From Flavobacteriaceae bacterium CG2_30_34_30 (GTDB taxonomy: Bacteria; Bacteroidota; Bacteroidia; Flavobacteriales; Flavobacteriaceae): a DNA stretch of 64,000 nt. The stretch is from positions 1 to 64,000 of the forward strand of contig MNYN01000001.1 of NCBI GenBank assembly GCA_001873105.1, read 5' to 3'. Position numbers and translations under genes: made by a program. Positions within the stretch are counted from its first letter, which is position 1, and the number at the start of each line of letters is the position of its first letter. The notes beneath the pieces were generated by a model that saw only the letters and a program-made list of their open reading frames with translations, was not told the DNA's origin and did no database searches. This document shows, in pieces, positions 19,457 to 30,432 of this stretch.

Positions 19457-21688
19457 TTAAAAAGAATATCCAATACCAGCATTCACCATAAACGGTGCTC
19501 CGGGACGAAGTCCTGCAGGAAGTCTTGCCACTTCATACTCCGTATCCAATACATTTAGCACATTGGTAAATATTGTTATTCCGGGAGAGTAAAAATATCT
19601 AGCCGCAACATCCATCACAAAGTGACTTCCGATTTCAAATTTCTGTGGAATTGCTCCTGTACCGGATTGAGTTCGGAAGGCATCCGTATATCGGCCACTA
19701 AGGCTAATGTTAAATACGGAGTTTTCTAAAGCTGCCGTAATATTAAACTGGTTTTTAGCAATATATGGAATTTGATCGCCATTTTTTACTACACCAAAAA
19801 TACCCACTTCACTTTCAAAATCTGACTGGAATTTGGCATCGGTAAGCGTATAAGAAAAGGTTAAGGGAAGTTTTAAATGACTATTGGTTTCTTGCATTAC
19901 ATTATAGTTAAGTAAAAGTTCTACTCCTTTCACCAGAGCTTGTCCCGCATTAAACTGGTCTAAACTACCCGTACCACCAGATGCTGCTAAATCGCTGCCC
20001 AATAAGTTTTCATAATCATTAAAATAGCCGACAACTTCGCCGGTTATGCCTTTAATATTAAAACGTGTGCCAAGCTCCACATTGGTGCTTTTTTCGGGGT
20101 TGGTACCTTCGGTATTTCCCGGAGGGGCAAACCCTTTATGTACACCACCAAAAAGGGAGACGGCTTTTGAAAATTTATAGTTTACACCAATACCGGGGAT
20201 AAAAACGTCGACTTTATTTTTGTCGGTGTTTAGGTTTATTCCGGTTCTGAAGCTGTCGTTTTTTCCAAAATCCTTTTTATTCAAGGTTATATTTTCATAT
20301 CGTACTCCGGGGGTGATGGTTAGCTTGTTAAATGTTGCTTTATAAAGAATGTGTGCTGCAAATGCATTAGCACTGCTTATTCTGTTTGCATCACTTCCTT
20401 TTCTTGCCACCGTGGTACGAATCATTTGGTGGTTTTGGATAGCAAATTTATCTTTCCACTGAAAGCGGTCTTCAAAATCTTCATGGTAGCGAAAACCTAG
20501 TTCTATATCTTGATACACGGTATTTCCAAAGTTGAAATTTACAATACTTTGAATACCTTTTGCTTCGTAACTTCGGTTGTTTGCTTTTACCCCAAAAACA
20601 TCGTCGGCCGTATCAACAGCACCTGTAATGGCTGTATATTCTTCTGGAAATTGCGAAGGATTATTGAGTATAGTAGCAATGCCAATCCCTTCAGAAAGGT
20701 TTATATCTTCCAGTTTGTACCAATTACGTGAAAAGGTGTTTTTATATGCTGTGGTATTTATTTTAAAATTAGGAGTAAATTTAATGAAATGGTGTACCTG
20801 AAATTGTTGGTGTTCGGCTTCCATTTTGTCTTGCGAGGAGGCCACGTATCTTCGGTAAGGATTGGCATCAAAATCTTCTTGGGTAAGTCCAAGGTAAGTT
20901 TCGTTTGCAGTTTCTTCGGAATATTGAATTTTAAAGGTTAGCGCTTGAAAGACTTTGGCATCCGGATTACTTTTTAATTGGAATTTTCCGAGATAATCGG
21001 TTTTATCAAATCCTGTATTTCCACCACCGTCAAGACTTTTAAAACCATCGGAATTGTAATTGTAATATTGTGCTACAAAACCGAAGTTCTCTTTAGAATC
21101 GCCTATGGTGGCTTCTGTATTTCTGGAGTTGTAGGTTCCATATGTAAAACGCACATCGCCAGAAAAATCTTTTGGAGTTTGTTTAGAAACCAAATTAATT
21201 GCGCCACCTGTAGTGTAAGGCCCATATTGCACTTGGCTACTTCCTTTTAATACTTCAATGGCTTCAATACGGCCTACAGTAGGAAAATAATAAGCGGAAG
21301 GAGCGCTATAAGGAGCAGGAGCTATTAAAACCCCGTCTTCCATAATGGTTATTTTAGAACTTCTTTCGGGTGAGGTACCACGCAAACTAATATTAGGGCG
21401 TAAGCCAAAACCGTCTTCTTCATATAATGAAATACCGGGCACTGCTCGTAGTACTTTATTAATATCAGTATAACCAAATTGTTGCAAATCCTGAGGAGAT
21501 AAATAATAGGCAGATCCTGTTCTGTTTTTTACTTCAAATTTACTTCCTAGTATGTTGCTGGAAAGAATTATTTCATTTAGATGTTCAATTTTTTGATTAG
21601 AGAATGTGGTATCTTTTGATTTTTCCTCTTGAGAATAAAGAAGGGTAGTAACTACAAAAAGGCTGAGAAAGCTAAGTGATATTTTCAT
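19457..21688 (-). CDS. TonB-dependent receptor (FecA/siderophore-like)
   Basis: Plug domain VLRAVPGISLYEEDGFGLRPNISLRGTSPERSSKITIMEDGV; C-terminal aromatic barrel end. Confidence 0.92.
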   Translation of the reverse strand: MKISLSFLSLFVVTTLLYSQEEKSKDTTFSNQKIEHLNEIILSSNILGSKFEVKNRTGSAYYLSPQDLQQFGYTDINKVLRAVPGISLYEEDGFGLRPNISLRGTSPERSSKITIMEDGVLIAPAPYSAPSAYYFPTVGRIEAIEVLKGSSQVQYGPYTTGGAINLVSKQTPKDFSGDVRFTYGTYNSRNTEATIGDSKENFGFVAQYYNYNSDGFKSLDGGGNTGFDKTDYLGKFQLKSNPDAKVFQALTFKIQYSEETANETYLGLTQEDFDANPYRRYVASSQDKMEAEHQQFQVHHFIKFTPNFKINTTAYKNTFSRNWYKLEDINLSEGIGIATILNNPSQFPEEYTAITGAVDTADDVFGVKANNRSYEAKGIQSIVNFNFGNTVYQDIELGFRYHEDFEDRFQWKDKFAIQNHQMIRTTVARKGSDANRISSANAFAAHILYKATFNKLTITPGVRYENITLNKKDFGKNDSFRTGINLNTDKNKVDVFIPGIGVNYKFSKAVSLFGGVHKGFAPPGNTEGTNPEKSTNVELGTRFNIKGITGEVVGYFNDYENLLGSDLAASGGTGSLDQFNAGQALVKGVELLLNYNVMQETNSHLKLPLTFSYTLTDAKFQSDFESEVGIFGVVKNGDQIPYIAKNQFNITAALENSVFNISLSGRYTDAFRTQSGTGAIPQKFEIGSHFVMDVAARYFYSPGITIFTNVLNVLDTEYEVARLPAGLRPGAPFMVNAGIGYSF

Positions 21689-21963
21689 TATATTAATTAA
21701 GACTGATTATAAATTGTTTATTTTTCTTTTGCAAAATTAAATGTCTATTTTTACATCAGCAAGCTTATTTAGATTTATTTTAAATAAGATATGTGTTAAA
21801 TTTTATAAATAAAATAATATCAGGAAAATCAAATCCATAAACAGGATTTAAAGGTGGAATCTTCTGTTAGAATTAACTATAGTGTGGGAGGTACCATGAG
21901 TTTTATTTACAAACTTTTCTATTTTTTGATAGCACAATTAAAAATTTCTGTACATTTAAGATA

Positions 21964-22584
21964 ATGAAAGAAGTAAAAAAGAAATTAGCATTTCTTGAAT
22001 CAGAACTTGTAAAGGAACTGCTTGAAATTGCTACGGTTAAAGAAATTTCAAAAGGGACGGTGGTTTTAAGGGAAGAGCAATATGTTAAAGTATTGCCTGT
22101 AGTTATTAATGGATTAGTGAAAGTCTATTCCCGATTTGAAGATAGAGAATTATTACTTTATTATATACAGCCTCAGGAAAGTTGTGTTATGTCTTTTTCT
22201 GCATTTAACCAAAAGGAACCCAGTAAAATTTTTGCCATAACCGAAGAGGATTCTAAAGTATTACTTCTTCCGGTTGAAAAAATGAATACTTGGTTAAAAG
22301 CGTATCCTAGTTTAAACAATTTATTTTATCGTCAATATAGTTTGCGTTATGCAGAATTATTAGAAACCATTCATCAACTTTTGCTTAAAAAGATGGATAC
22401 AAGGCTTTTTGATTATTTGGTTGCAAAGAAAAAGCTCACCAATCAGGATTTTTTAAAAATTTCTCACCTTCAAATTGCTAATGATTTAGGCACTGTTAGA
22501 GAAGTTATTAGCCGAGTTATGAAAAAATTAGAAACAGAGGGAAGAGTCAAGCAATTATATCATGGGGTACAACTTTTAAGTTAG
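21964..22584 (+). CDS. Crp/Fnr family transcriptional regulator
   Basis: cNMP-binding-like N-terminus; HTH LQIANDLGTVREVISRVMKKLE. Confidence 0.9.
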   Translation: MKEVKKKLAFLESELVKELLEIATVKEISKGTVVLREEQYVKVLPVVINGLVKVYSRFEDRELLLYYIQPQESCVMSFSAFNQKEPSKIFAITEEDSKVLLLPVEKMNTWLKAYPSLNNLFYRQYSLRYAELLETIHQLLLKKMDTRLFDYLVAKKKLTNQDFLKISHLQIANDLGTVREVISRVMKKLETEGRVKQLYHGVQLLS

Positions 22585-22598
22585 TGACCTTGGTCACT
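22583..22598. promoter_or_regulatory. Inverted repeat AGTGACC-TT-GGTCACT, candidate Crp/Fnr operator
   Basis: 7-bp perfect arms, overlaps the regulator stop codon, upstream of small ORF and DUF2892 gene. Confidence 0.5.
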
Positions 22599-22630
22599 GC
22601 GCATAATAATAACTTTTTATAAATTGCCCA

Positions 22631-22729
22631 ATGAAAATAAATAAAATCATAAAAATATTAGCGGTATGCACCTTGTGTATTTTGTTAATTTATGGTTTGG
22701 TTTTACTTTTTACCTTTTTGTTTCACTAA
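22631..22729 (+). CDS. Predicted 32-aa single-pass membrane peptide (MKINKIIKILAVCTLCILLIYGLVLLFTFLFH)
   Basis: Complete small ORF between regulator and DUF2892 gene, strongly hydrophobic, below the ORF-track length cutoff. Confidence 0.5.
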   Translation: MKINKIIKILAVCTLCILLIYGLVLLFTFLFH

Positions 22730-22740
22730 AATAAAATAAT

Positions 22741-22953
22741 ATGAAAAAAAACATGGGATCTGCAGATAAATTGATACGAGTTTTTCTTGCAGCAATTATT
22801 GGAGTATTGTATTTTACCAATGTAATAACAGGAACCTTGGGTATTGTGCTTATGGTTTTAGCTATTGTATTTTTACTGACCAGTTTGGTTAGTTTTTGTC
22901 CATTGTATCCCCTATTAGGAATTCGGACTTGCCCATTACAAGATAAAAAATAA
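22741..22953 (+). CDS. DUF2892 (YgaP-like) membrane protein
   Basis: MGSADKLIRVFLAAIIGVLYF..LTSLVSFCPLYPLLGIRTCP. Confidence 0.85.
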   Translation: MKKNMGSADKLIRVFLAAIIGVLYFTNVITGTLGIVLMVLAIVFLLTSLVSFCPLYPLLGIRTCPLQDKK

Positions 22954-23049
22954 TTTTTAACACTTGCTTGTAAAAAGGAGAGAGGCAGTAATGAAGTTTT
23001 AGCTAATAATCTCGCTTTCGTAACTTTTTAGGTAGATATTGCTTTAAAA

Positions 23050-23092
23050 GAAAAACACCTAACCGGAGTAGTTTCGGCTAGGTGTCTTTTTA
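23050..23092. terminator. Bidirectional terminator
   Basis: ACACCTAACCG-gagtagttt-CGGCTAGGTGT flanked by A and T runs. Confidence 0.8.
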
Positions 23093-23112
23093 TAAGATTT
23101 AAAAATTAACGT

Positions 23113-25038
23113 CTATTTTTTCCAGACATTATTACTTTCATCGATATCGGCTAAAATACCGTCGGGATCGATTTGCACTTGTGTTACTTTTTTATTGGTT
23201 TCAATCAAACTAATCCAACGATCTCCACGTTGCCAAATTTCAACAGGCAATTGTTTTCTCTCTTTGCTTCCGTCGTCATAAGTTACTTCATAATGAATGG
23301 GCATGGGCATTCCTTTATTGACAAAAGTAACGATATAATCGCTTCCAACTTCATTTACTGCTTCCACAGATAAATCGATATTGTCATTGCCATAAAACCA
23401 AGTTTTCCAAAACCAATTCAAATTTTCGCCAGCTACATTTTCCATTATGTTGAAAAAATCATTAGGCTGTGGGTGTTTAAATGCCCAAGCCTCTATATAG
23501 GCTTTAAAAGCGTTGTCAAATCGTTCCGGACCTAAGACATATTCTCTAAGCATAAATAGACCGTATGCAGGTTTGTAATAGGCGGTCATTCCTAGATTGT
23601 TGCTTTGGGTAATATCAGGATGGGTAATGATGGGTTCCCGATTAGGGCTTTTTAACCAATTAAGTATAAAGCTTTTTTCTAAACGGGCTTTATATTCGCC
23701 ATTATTAAACTCTAAAGTGCTGTAATAGTTAATGAAGGTATTAAATCCTTCATCCATCCATGCGTTTTTTCTTTCGTTGGAACCAACAATCATAGGAAAC
23801 CATAGGTGACCAAATTCGTGATCGGTAACTCCCCATAATCCTCTTCCTTTCGATTTATAGCCACAAAAAGCGAGTCCTGGATATTCCATTCCTCCTACGT
23901 CAGCCGCAACATTTACTACAACAGGATATGGATAGTTAAACCATTTTTTTGAATAATGTTCAACAGCGGCTTTGGTATATTCGGTAGAACGCTCCCACGC
24001 ATTGTTGCCATTACTTTCCAGCGGATAAACAGATTGTGCCATCGCTTTTGTGCCATCGGCAAGGTTAATACGAGCGGCATCCCAAATAAAAGATTTGGAA
24101 GAGGCAAAAGCAACATCTCTTGCGTTTTCAATTTTAAAATGCCAAGTTATTTTACCATTTTGTTTTGGTCGTGTGATGGTTGTTTTACCTACTTCATCGG
24201 CAGTTATAATCATTATCGTTGCATCGCTATTTGCCGCTTTTTGCATGCGTATTTGTTGTTCTTTGGTAAGCACGTCTTTTTCGTTTTGCAATTTTCCGGA
24301 AGCAACAACAATATGATCATAAGGAACTGTAACTTTAAAATCGAAGTTGCCATAACCTAAATAAAATTCGCCGGCTCCAAGATAGGGTTCTGTATTCCAT
24401 CCTTCCACATTGTCAAAAACAGCCACTTTAGGATACCATTGTGCCAGTGCATAAATAGTGCCATTTTGAGTTTCTAATTGCCCCATCCTATCCATTCCTG
24501 CTTTTGGAATTTTGAAAGAAAAATCCATGCTTATTGTAGCTTTTCCTCCATTAGCAGCTATTGGTTCGTTAAAAAATACCTGCATACGAGTATCGCTAAT
24601 AAGGTGTTTTGATGAACTTGTAGCTTTTCCGGTTTTTGCAATTACATGATTGATGATGTAACCGCCATCTACATCCCCTGAATAGCGATTTCCTTGAATT
24701 GGGGTTGTTAATGTCCCTCTGGAATCTTTTGTAAAACGGTTTTGTTCTAAATACAGCCAGACAAAGTTAAGTGGCTCCGGACTATTGTTGTGGTAAGTAA
24801 TTTCAACTTTTCCTTTAATAGCGTTTTCTTTGTCATCTAAATCTGCTTCCATCACATAATCGGCACCGTTTTGCCAATATTGAGGTCCGGGATTTCCTGA
24901 AGCCGAACGATAAGCAGTGCCATGTCGGTAAGTAAAATCATCAAATTTATCTTGGTTATTTTTTAATTGTGCAAAGCTTTGCGAAGCTATTAAAACGCAA
25001 AATAGGAAAGAAAAGGTACTGCCAAATAGGTTTTTCAT
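23113..25038 (-). CDS. M1 family metallopeptidase
   Basis: HEFGHLWFP zinc motif (HExxH variant region), VGGMEYPG (GxMEN-like), signal peptide. Confidence 0.85.
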   Translation of the reverse strand: MKNLFGSTFSFLFCVLIASQSFAQLKNNQDKFDDFTYRHGTAYRSASGNPGPQYWQNGADYVMEADLDDKENAIKGKVEITYHNNSPEPLNFVWLYLEQNRFTKDSRGTLTTPIQGNRYSGDVDGGYIINHVIAKTGKATSSSKHLISDTRMQVFFNEPIAANGGKATISMDFSFKIPKAGMDRMGQLETQNGTIYALAQWYPKVAVFDNVEGWNTEPYLGAGEFYLGYGNFDFKVTVPYDHIVVASGKLQNEKDVLTKEQQIRMQKAANSDATIMIITADEVGKTTITRPKQNGKITWHFKIENARDVAFASSKSFIWDAARINLADGTKAMAQSVYPLESNGNNAWERSTEYTKAAVEHYSKKWFNYPYPVVVNVAADVGGMEYPGLAFCGYKSKGRGLWGVTDHEFGHLWFPMIVGSNERKNAWMDEGFNTFINYYSTLEFNNGEYKARLEKSFILNWLKSPNREPIITHPDITQSNNLGMTAYYKPAYGLFMLREYVLGPERFDNAFKAYIEAWAFKHPQPNDFFNIMENVAGENLNWFWKTWFYGNDNIDLSVEAVNEVGSDYIVTFVNKGMPMPIHYEVTYDDGSKERKQLPVEIWQRGDRWISLIETNKKVTQVQIDPDGILADIDESNNVWKK

Positions 25039-25176
25039 ACGATTAAAAGTGTTTGGAAATTATGTAATTGCTAAAATAGGCAAAGGATTAAAATTGCAAA
25101 ACTTTACAACCACTATTAACATAACTTTTAGAATAAAGTTTTAAACAGTATCAACTGTTTTAGTTTATAAAAGCGT

Positions 25177-25184
25177 TATATTTG
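25177..25184 (+). promoter_or_regulatory. Bacteroidota -7 box TATATTTG for guaB
   Basis: TAnnTTTG ~25 bp upstream of ATG 25208. Confidence 0.6.
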
Positions 25185-25207
25185 CACGCAATTAAACCTT
25201 AATTGCA

Positions 25208-26680
25208 ATGACTGCACACCACAATAAAATTTTAGGAGAAGGACTTACCTACGACGATGTATTGTTAGTTCCTGCCTATTCCGAAGTGCTTCCAAGAGAA
25301 GTATCTATTTCTACAAAATTTACTAAAAACATTATTATTAATGTGCCTATTATTTCAGCGGCTATGGACACCGTTACTGAAAGTGCTATGGCTATTGCCA
25401 TAGCCAGAGAAGGTGGTATAGGCGTTTTACACAAAAACATGAGCATTGAGCAGCAAGCCGGTGAAGTGCGAAAAGTAAAACGAGCAGAAAGCGGCATGAT
25501 TATCGATCCGGTGACATTACCGATAACTGCAACGGTAGGAGATGCTCAAAAAAATATGCGAGAATACAGTATTGGAGGAATACCGATAACCGATAAAACA
25601 GGAAAATTAATTGGTATAGTAACCAACCGCGATTTGCGTTTTGAAAAAAACAATAAAAGGCCAATAAGCGAGGTAATGACTTCCAAAAATTTAGTAACGG
25701 TAAGTGAAGGTACCTCTCTTGAACAAGCAGAAATTGTCTTACAAAAACATAAAATTGAAAAATTACCCGTTGTACAAAAAGATGGTACTTTGGTTGGTTT
25801 AATAACGTTTAGAGATATCACCAAACTTTCTCAAAAACCAATTGCAAACAAAGATACTTTCGGCAGACTGCGTGTGGCTGCGGCTTTAGGTGTCACTCCC
25901 GATGTTATGGAGCGCACAGACGCTCTCGTACATGCAGGAGTGGATGCTGTAATCATTGATACGGCACATGGACATACCAAAGGAGTAGTAGAAGTTTTAA
26001 AAGATGTAAAGAAAAAATACCCAAAATTAGATGTAGTGGTTGGTAATATTGCCACTGCGGCAGCAGCTAAATATTTAGTTGCAGCTGGTGCTGATGCAGT
26101 AAAAGTTGGTATCGGTCCCGGATCTATTTGCACAACACGTATCATAGCTGGCGTTGGTTTTCCTCAATTTTCAGCGGTATTGGAAGTAGCAGCAGCCATA
26201 AAAGGCAGTGGAATTCCTGTAATAGCAGATGGTGGAATTCGTTATACGGGTGATATCCCAAAGGCATTAGCAGCAGGAGCTGATTGTGTTATGCTAGGGT
26301 CTTTATTAGCCGGAACAAAAGAAAGTCCCGGAGAAACTATTATCTATGAATCCAGAAAATTTAAGTCCTATCGCGGTATGGGTTCGGTAGAAGCAATGAA
26401 TCAAGGTTCTAAGGATCGCTATTTTCAGGATGTAGAAGATGATATTAAAAAATTAGTTCCTGAAGGAATTGTTGGACGTGTACCTTATAAAGGAGATTTA
26501 TCAGAAAGCATGACACAGTTTATTGGTGGTCTTAGAGCAGGAATGGGATATTGCGGTGCAAAAGATATTGTTACGTTACAAGAAACCGGAAAGTTTATTC
26601 GGATTACAGCTTCAGGTATAAATGAAAGCCACCCGCACGATGTTTTTATTACAAAAGAGGCACCTAATTATTCGAGATAA
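25208..26680 (+). CDS. guaB: IMP dehydrogenase
   Basis: [16 protein letters not shown] domains, [25 protein letters not shown]. Confidence 0.96.
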   Translation: MTAHHNKILGEGLTYDDVLLVPAYSEVLPREVSISTKFTKNIIINVPIISAAMDTVTESAMAIAIAREGGIGVLHKNMSIEQQAGEVRKVKRAESGMIIDPVTLPITATVGDAQKNMREYSIGGIPITDKTGKLIGIVTNRDLRFEKNNKRPISEVMTSKNLVTVSEGTSLEQAEIVLQKHKIEKLPVVQKDGTLVGLITFRDITKLSQKPIANKDTFGRLRVAAALGVTPDVMERTDALVHAGVDAVIIDTAHGHTKGVVEVLKDVKKKYPKLDVVVGNIATAAAAKYLVAAGADAVKVGIGPGSICTTRIIAGVGFPQFSAVLEVAAAIKGSGIPVIADGGIRYTGDIPKALAAGADCVMLGSLLAGTKESPGETIIYESRKFKSYRGMGSVEAMNQGSKDRYFQDVEDDIKKLVPEGIVGRVPYKGDLSESMTQFIGGLRAGMGYCGAKDIVTLQETGKFIRITASGINESHPHDVFITKEAPNYSR

Positions 26681-26770
26681 TGGCAGAATTTGTAATGTAT
26701 AATTCTTATCTTTTTCTTAAAAATTATTTTATATTAAATAGGTTCTGATTGTTTGTACCATGGTCAATTC

Positions 26771-27736
26771 TTATTTCAATTCCTTCTGCTTTATTGCCAC
26801 AGACAATAAGATACCCGCACCAAGAGCTAGTGTAATTACACCCAGAGATAACCATTCCGGAAGGATGATATGATGAGCAAACAACATCTTTAGCCCCACA
26901 AAGGCAAGAATCATAACAAGACTGTAATTAATAAACCGGAACTTATCCAGCATCTGTGTAATAAGAAAATACATTGACCGAAGCCCTAAAATCGCGAAGA
27001 TATTAGAACTGAACACGATAAACGGGTCTGTAGTAATAGCGAGAATCGCAGGGATGCTGTCCAGCGCAAAAAGAATATCGGTCAATTCAATAATAAGCAA
27101 CGCCATAAATAGAGGGGTGGCTATCCTTTTCCCCATGCGCCGTATAAAAAACTTTTCCCCGTCAATAATTGCGGTAAAGGGCAAGAATTTTCGAATATTT
27201 CTGAAGATAAAGGAATTCATCAAATTTAATGTGGAATTATCTGTTTTAAGCATTTTGTAAGCAGTATAGAGCAGGAAAACCCCGAACACATATATAATCC
27301 AGTCAAACTTATTGATAAGTGCCACGCCAAAGAAAATCATTATCGCCCTGAAAACAATCGCTCCCAGAATGCCCCAGAATAACACACGATGTTGGTATTG
27401 TTTTGGAATACTAAACGATTTAAAGATGACTGCAATGACAAACACATTGTCAATACTTAAGGAAAGCTCAATCAAATAGCCGGTTATGTATTTGAGCACT
27501 GCAGCATCAGGGGTCAGCCCAGTAGAGTTTCTTATACTCCCGCCGTCAAACAGCCACCAGATTACCCCTGAGAACCCTAACGCCATAGCGATCCAGACAG
27601 TAGTCCATACAGCAGCTTCCCTAGTCTTTATTTCGTGGGAAACCCTGTTAAAAACCCCAAGATCGAGGGCGAGAAAGAGTAAAATGGTACTGGTAAAAAG
27701 AACCCAAACAAGCATAGAGATAGTATAGATTATCAA
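26771..27736 (-). CDS. TerC family membrane protein
   Basis: LELSLSIDNVFVIAVIF-type motif (YLIELSLSIDNVFV), ELTDILFALDSIPAILAITTDPFIVFSSNIFAILGLRSMYF. Confidence 0.93.
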   Translation of the reverse strand: MIIYTISMLVWVLFTSTILLFLALDLGVFNRVSHEIKTREAAVWTTVWIAMALGFSGVIWWLFDGGSIRNSTGLTPDAAVLKYITGYLIELSLSIDNVFVIAVIFKSFSIPKQYQHRVLFWGILGAIVFRAIMIFFGVALINKFDWIIYVFGVFLLYTAYKMLKTDNSTLNLMNSFIFRNIRKFLPFTAIIDGEKFFIRRMGKRIATPLFMALLIIELTDILFALDSIPAILAITTDPFIVFSSNIFAILGLRSMYFLITQMLDKFRFINYSLVMILAFVGLKMLFAHHIILPEWLSLGVITLALGAGILLSVAIKQKELK

Positions 27737-29026
27737 TTAAGGATTAGTTGTTTCAGTAGTGGCAGGTACTTTCATCTTGCATGCCACTATCATGGAGACT
27801 GCGGCATCCCCACTTATGTTTATAACCGTTCGGCACATATCCAGCGGACGGTCAATTGCAAAGATCAAAGCCAGTCCGGTTTCGGGTATTCCAGCTTGTG
27901 CAAGCACGATAACCAGCATCACCATCCCAGCACCCGGTACCGCTGCAGAGCCTATGGAGGCGAGGGTAGCAGTAGCAATAATGCCTAGCTGGGTAGTTAA
28001 TGACAGGTCCATGCCAAATGCCTGTGCTATAAAAACTGCCGCCACCGCCTGGTACAAACTGGTGCCGTCCATATTGATAGTGGCGCCTATAGGGAGAACA
28101 AAACTGGCAACTTCTTTTGGTACATTTAAGTATTTTTCCACCCTTTCCATAGTGACGGGTAAAGTGGCTGCACTCGAACTGGTAGAAAATGCAAGCAATT
28201 GAGCCGGGGCAATACCCTTGAAAAAGAACGCTGGGGTTTTTCGTGTATAAAGCCATACAATTACTGCATAAATACCTAGAATACAAGCAAGGCCTAAAAG
28301 AACAGTAATAACATATAATGCCAGTGCTGAAAAAAGATCAGAACTGGGTGATTCTACTACCAGAGCCGCTAGTAAGGCAAATACTCCATAAGGAGCGGCT
28401 GCCATGATGAGGTCAATGATCTTAAGGATAACATCATTAAATCCGTCAAAAAACTTCTTGACCGGCTTGGCTGATTTTTTTGGAATTAAAATAAGGCCTA
28501 TGCCAAATAGTATCGCAAAAAAAATGACCTGCAGCATGCTCGTGTTGTAACTTGCTGCATAAAAAATATTATCGGGTACAATATCCTCTAATGCTTGTAA
28601 AGGGCCACTTTCTTCCTGCTCCTTTGCCACAGATATTCTTTTGGAAGCATCATTGCTGTAACTGATTAAGAGTTCTGTTCTGGTTTCTTCGGAAATGGCA
28701 TTGCCCGGTTTGATGATATTAACAAGCACTAGGCCAATGGAGACCGCCAGCACAGTAGTAATGATAAAAGTGGCTATCGTTCGAGTTCCCATTTTAGAAA
28801 GTTTAGAGATATCCTTAAGGTCAGAAACCCCTTTAATGAGTGATGCCAATATTAATGGTACAGCAATAAGCTTTAAACAATTGATAAAAATAGTACCAAA
28901 TGGCTTAATCCAGTCGCGTATAAATTGTGGCCCCCAGCTAAAATTAGATAGCAACAGTGCAACAACCACTCCTGCTGCCATCCCGATAAGTATCTGCCAG
29001 TGTAATGCTATTTTTTTATCTTTCAT
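27737..29026 (-). CDS. Dicarboxylate/amino acid:cation symporter (DAACS family)
   Basis: AFSTSSSAATLPVTM, LPIGATINMDGTSLYQ. Confidence 0.93.
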   Translation of the reverse strand: MKDKKIALHWQILIGMAAGVVVALLLSNFSWGPQFIRDWIKPFGTIFINCLKLIAVPLILASLIKGVSDLKDISKLSKMGTRTIATFIITTVLAVSIGLVLVNIIKPGNAISEETRTELLISYSNDASKRISVAKEQEESGPLQALEDIVPDNIFYAASYNTSMLQVIFFAILFGIGLILIPKKSAKPVKKFFDGFNDVILKIIDLIMAAAPYGVFALLAALVVESPSSDLFSALALYVITVLLGLACILGIYAVIVWLYTRKTPAFFFKGIAPAQLLAFSTSSSAATLPVTMERVEKYLNVPKEVASFVLPIGATINMDGTSLYQAVAAVFIAQAFGMDLSLTTQLGIIATATLASIGSAAVPGAGMVMLVIVLAQAGIPETGLALIFAIDRPLDMCRTVINISGDAAVSMIVACKMKVPATTETTNP

Positions 29027-29112
29027 CTAATTCCTCATAAAGTTAAATGGATTGTAATTTTTTAGTTTTCAGTCTCTTTAAAATTTTCACTTAAAGGCAA
29101 ATCCATTTCCCG

Positions 29113-29619
29113 TTATGCTGCTTTTTCTTTCGCTTTAGGTTTTTCAAGGATACTATTGATAAGTGTGTTCCATTTTTCTGCATGCTTCATTTCATAATCC
29201 TGCTCAAAGGTGTAACCGGAATCAAATAAGCTTACCATTGTTTTATCTGTTCCCTCAAAAGGGGTTAGTTCCAGAAAAATCTTATCCAGTTCAGTGGTTT
29301 CTTTATTACCCGTCTTTACCAGATGGGTACAAGTAACGATCGAACTTTTTATAATCTTCTTTAAAGGAATAACCTCTGCAAGTAATTTTTCATTTTGTCT
29401 TACCACCAGAAGTATCTTTTTTTGATTAAAGTCAATCCCCATTACATTCATGTTCCACCGTTCATATTCATCTATGTGTAACCCTAGCAGTTTAACTTCC
29501 TGTTGAAATTTTTTTTCAATTTCATTAAACTGTGTATGCCCTAAATATATAAAGGCTATATAAGGCACTAATATTATACTGACTACCGCTATATTAACGA
29601 GAAGTGTTTCTATATTCAT
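29113..29619 (-). CDS. Hypothetical protein with N-terminal TM helix
   Basis: Complete ORF; VNIAVVSIILVPYIAFIYLG. Confidence 0.65.
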   Translation of the reverse strand: MNIETLLVNIAVVSIILVPYIAFIYLGHTQFNEIEKKFQQEVKLLGLHIDEYERWNMNVMGIDFNQKKILLVVRQNEKLLAEVIPLKKIIKSSIVTCTHLVKTGNKETTELDKIFLELTPFEGTDKTMVSLFDSGYTFEQDYEMKHAEKWNTLINSILEKPKAKEKAA

Positions 29620-29725
29620 TTTTTAAGTTTTAAGTTATTTATTAAGTAATACGTGAGGTTTTCCTTTTTCGGAAACCGTAAATCAAAACAGCATCTGCTG
29701 TTGCGATGGTACTCTTAGAAAATAA

Positions 29726-30076
29726 TTATAGAAAATTATGGAATGGGAAAATAATATCCGGCACATCCAGTCCGGGTTCAATGTATTTGGAAAGTTTTAA
29801 ATAGCTGTTGCCGGAAAGGGTTTCAAAAGCACTGTAAAAGTAAAAGGAGTGTACCACATTGTCTGTGGAAAATGTTTTCTTTTGAAGCATAACGGAAAAC
29901 ACAAGGGTACTATCATATACTTCTACTAGATTTTCAGTAAGTACAGGAATGATGGTGTCTTTTTTAAAATCAGACGGAGTTATACAAGTGGAGGAAAATG
30001 CAAAAGTAGTACTGCTGATGAGCAGTATTAGTAAAGCGAAAATCACTTTGGGCATTTTCATAAAATTAAGTAACAA
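29726..30076 (-). CDS. Hypothetical secreted protein
   Basis: Complete ORF with N-terminal signal-like VIFALLILLISSTTFA. Confidence 0.55.
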   Translation of the reverse strand: MLLNFMKMPKVIFALLILLISSTTFAFSSTCITPSDFKKDTIIPVLTENLVEVYDSTLVFSVMLQKKTFSTDNVVHSFYFYSAFETLSGNSYLKLSKYIEPGLDVPDIIFPFHNFL

Positions 30077-30432
30077 TACAACAAATGTATAACAAGATTT
30101 AGTTAAAAAAACATTAACTACAAAAATTTTAATAGGAGTTTAAATAAAGTGCAAAATGGGGTTAATGGTTTATAGTTAATTGGAATTTAGAAATTTAGAT
30201 ATTAAGAGAGTTTTCTCTTCATAAATCAAAAGTCATTTATAGTCAAAGAAAAACTCTTTTTCTATGCTTTTCGAAGTTTTCCCACGCTAAAAAAAGCTAC
30301 AAAGGATAATAAAGGTTCGGAGTATGAAGATGTAGAAACTGAGAAATTAAGTAATTGTGTTAATGATATTCTGATTGTTGACCAATTATAGATGACCCTA
30401 ATCGACCAAAGTCTAAAGTTTCTTTATAAATT

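Noticed and set aside
22214-22228. aaaaggaacccagt inside the Crp/Fnr gene matches the left arm of the class B hairpin
   Set aside because: No right arm and located in well-formed coding sequence; likely chance
27759-28286. Long antisense/alternate-frame ORFs over the symporter gene
   Set aside because: Overlap a strongly supported DAACS CDS; long spurious frames are expected in GC-richer DNA
30080-30430. 350-bp intergenic stretch as a possible ncRNA or pseudogene
   Set aside because: No clear promoter, structure or protein-like frame identified by eye
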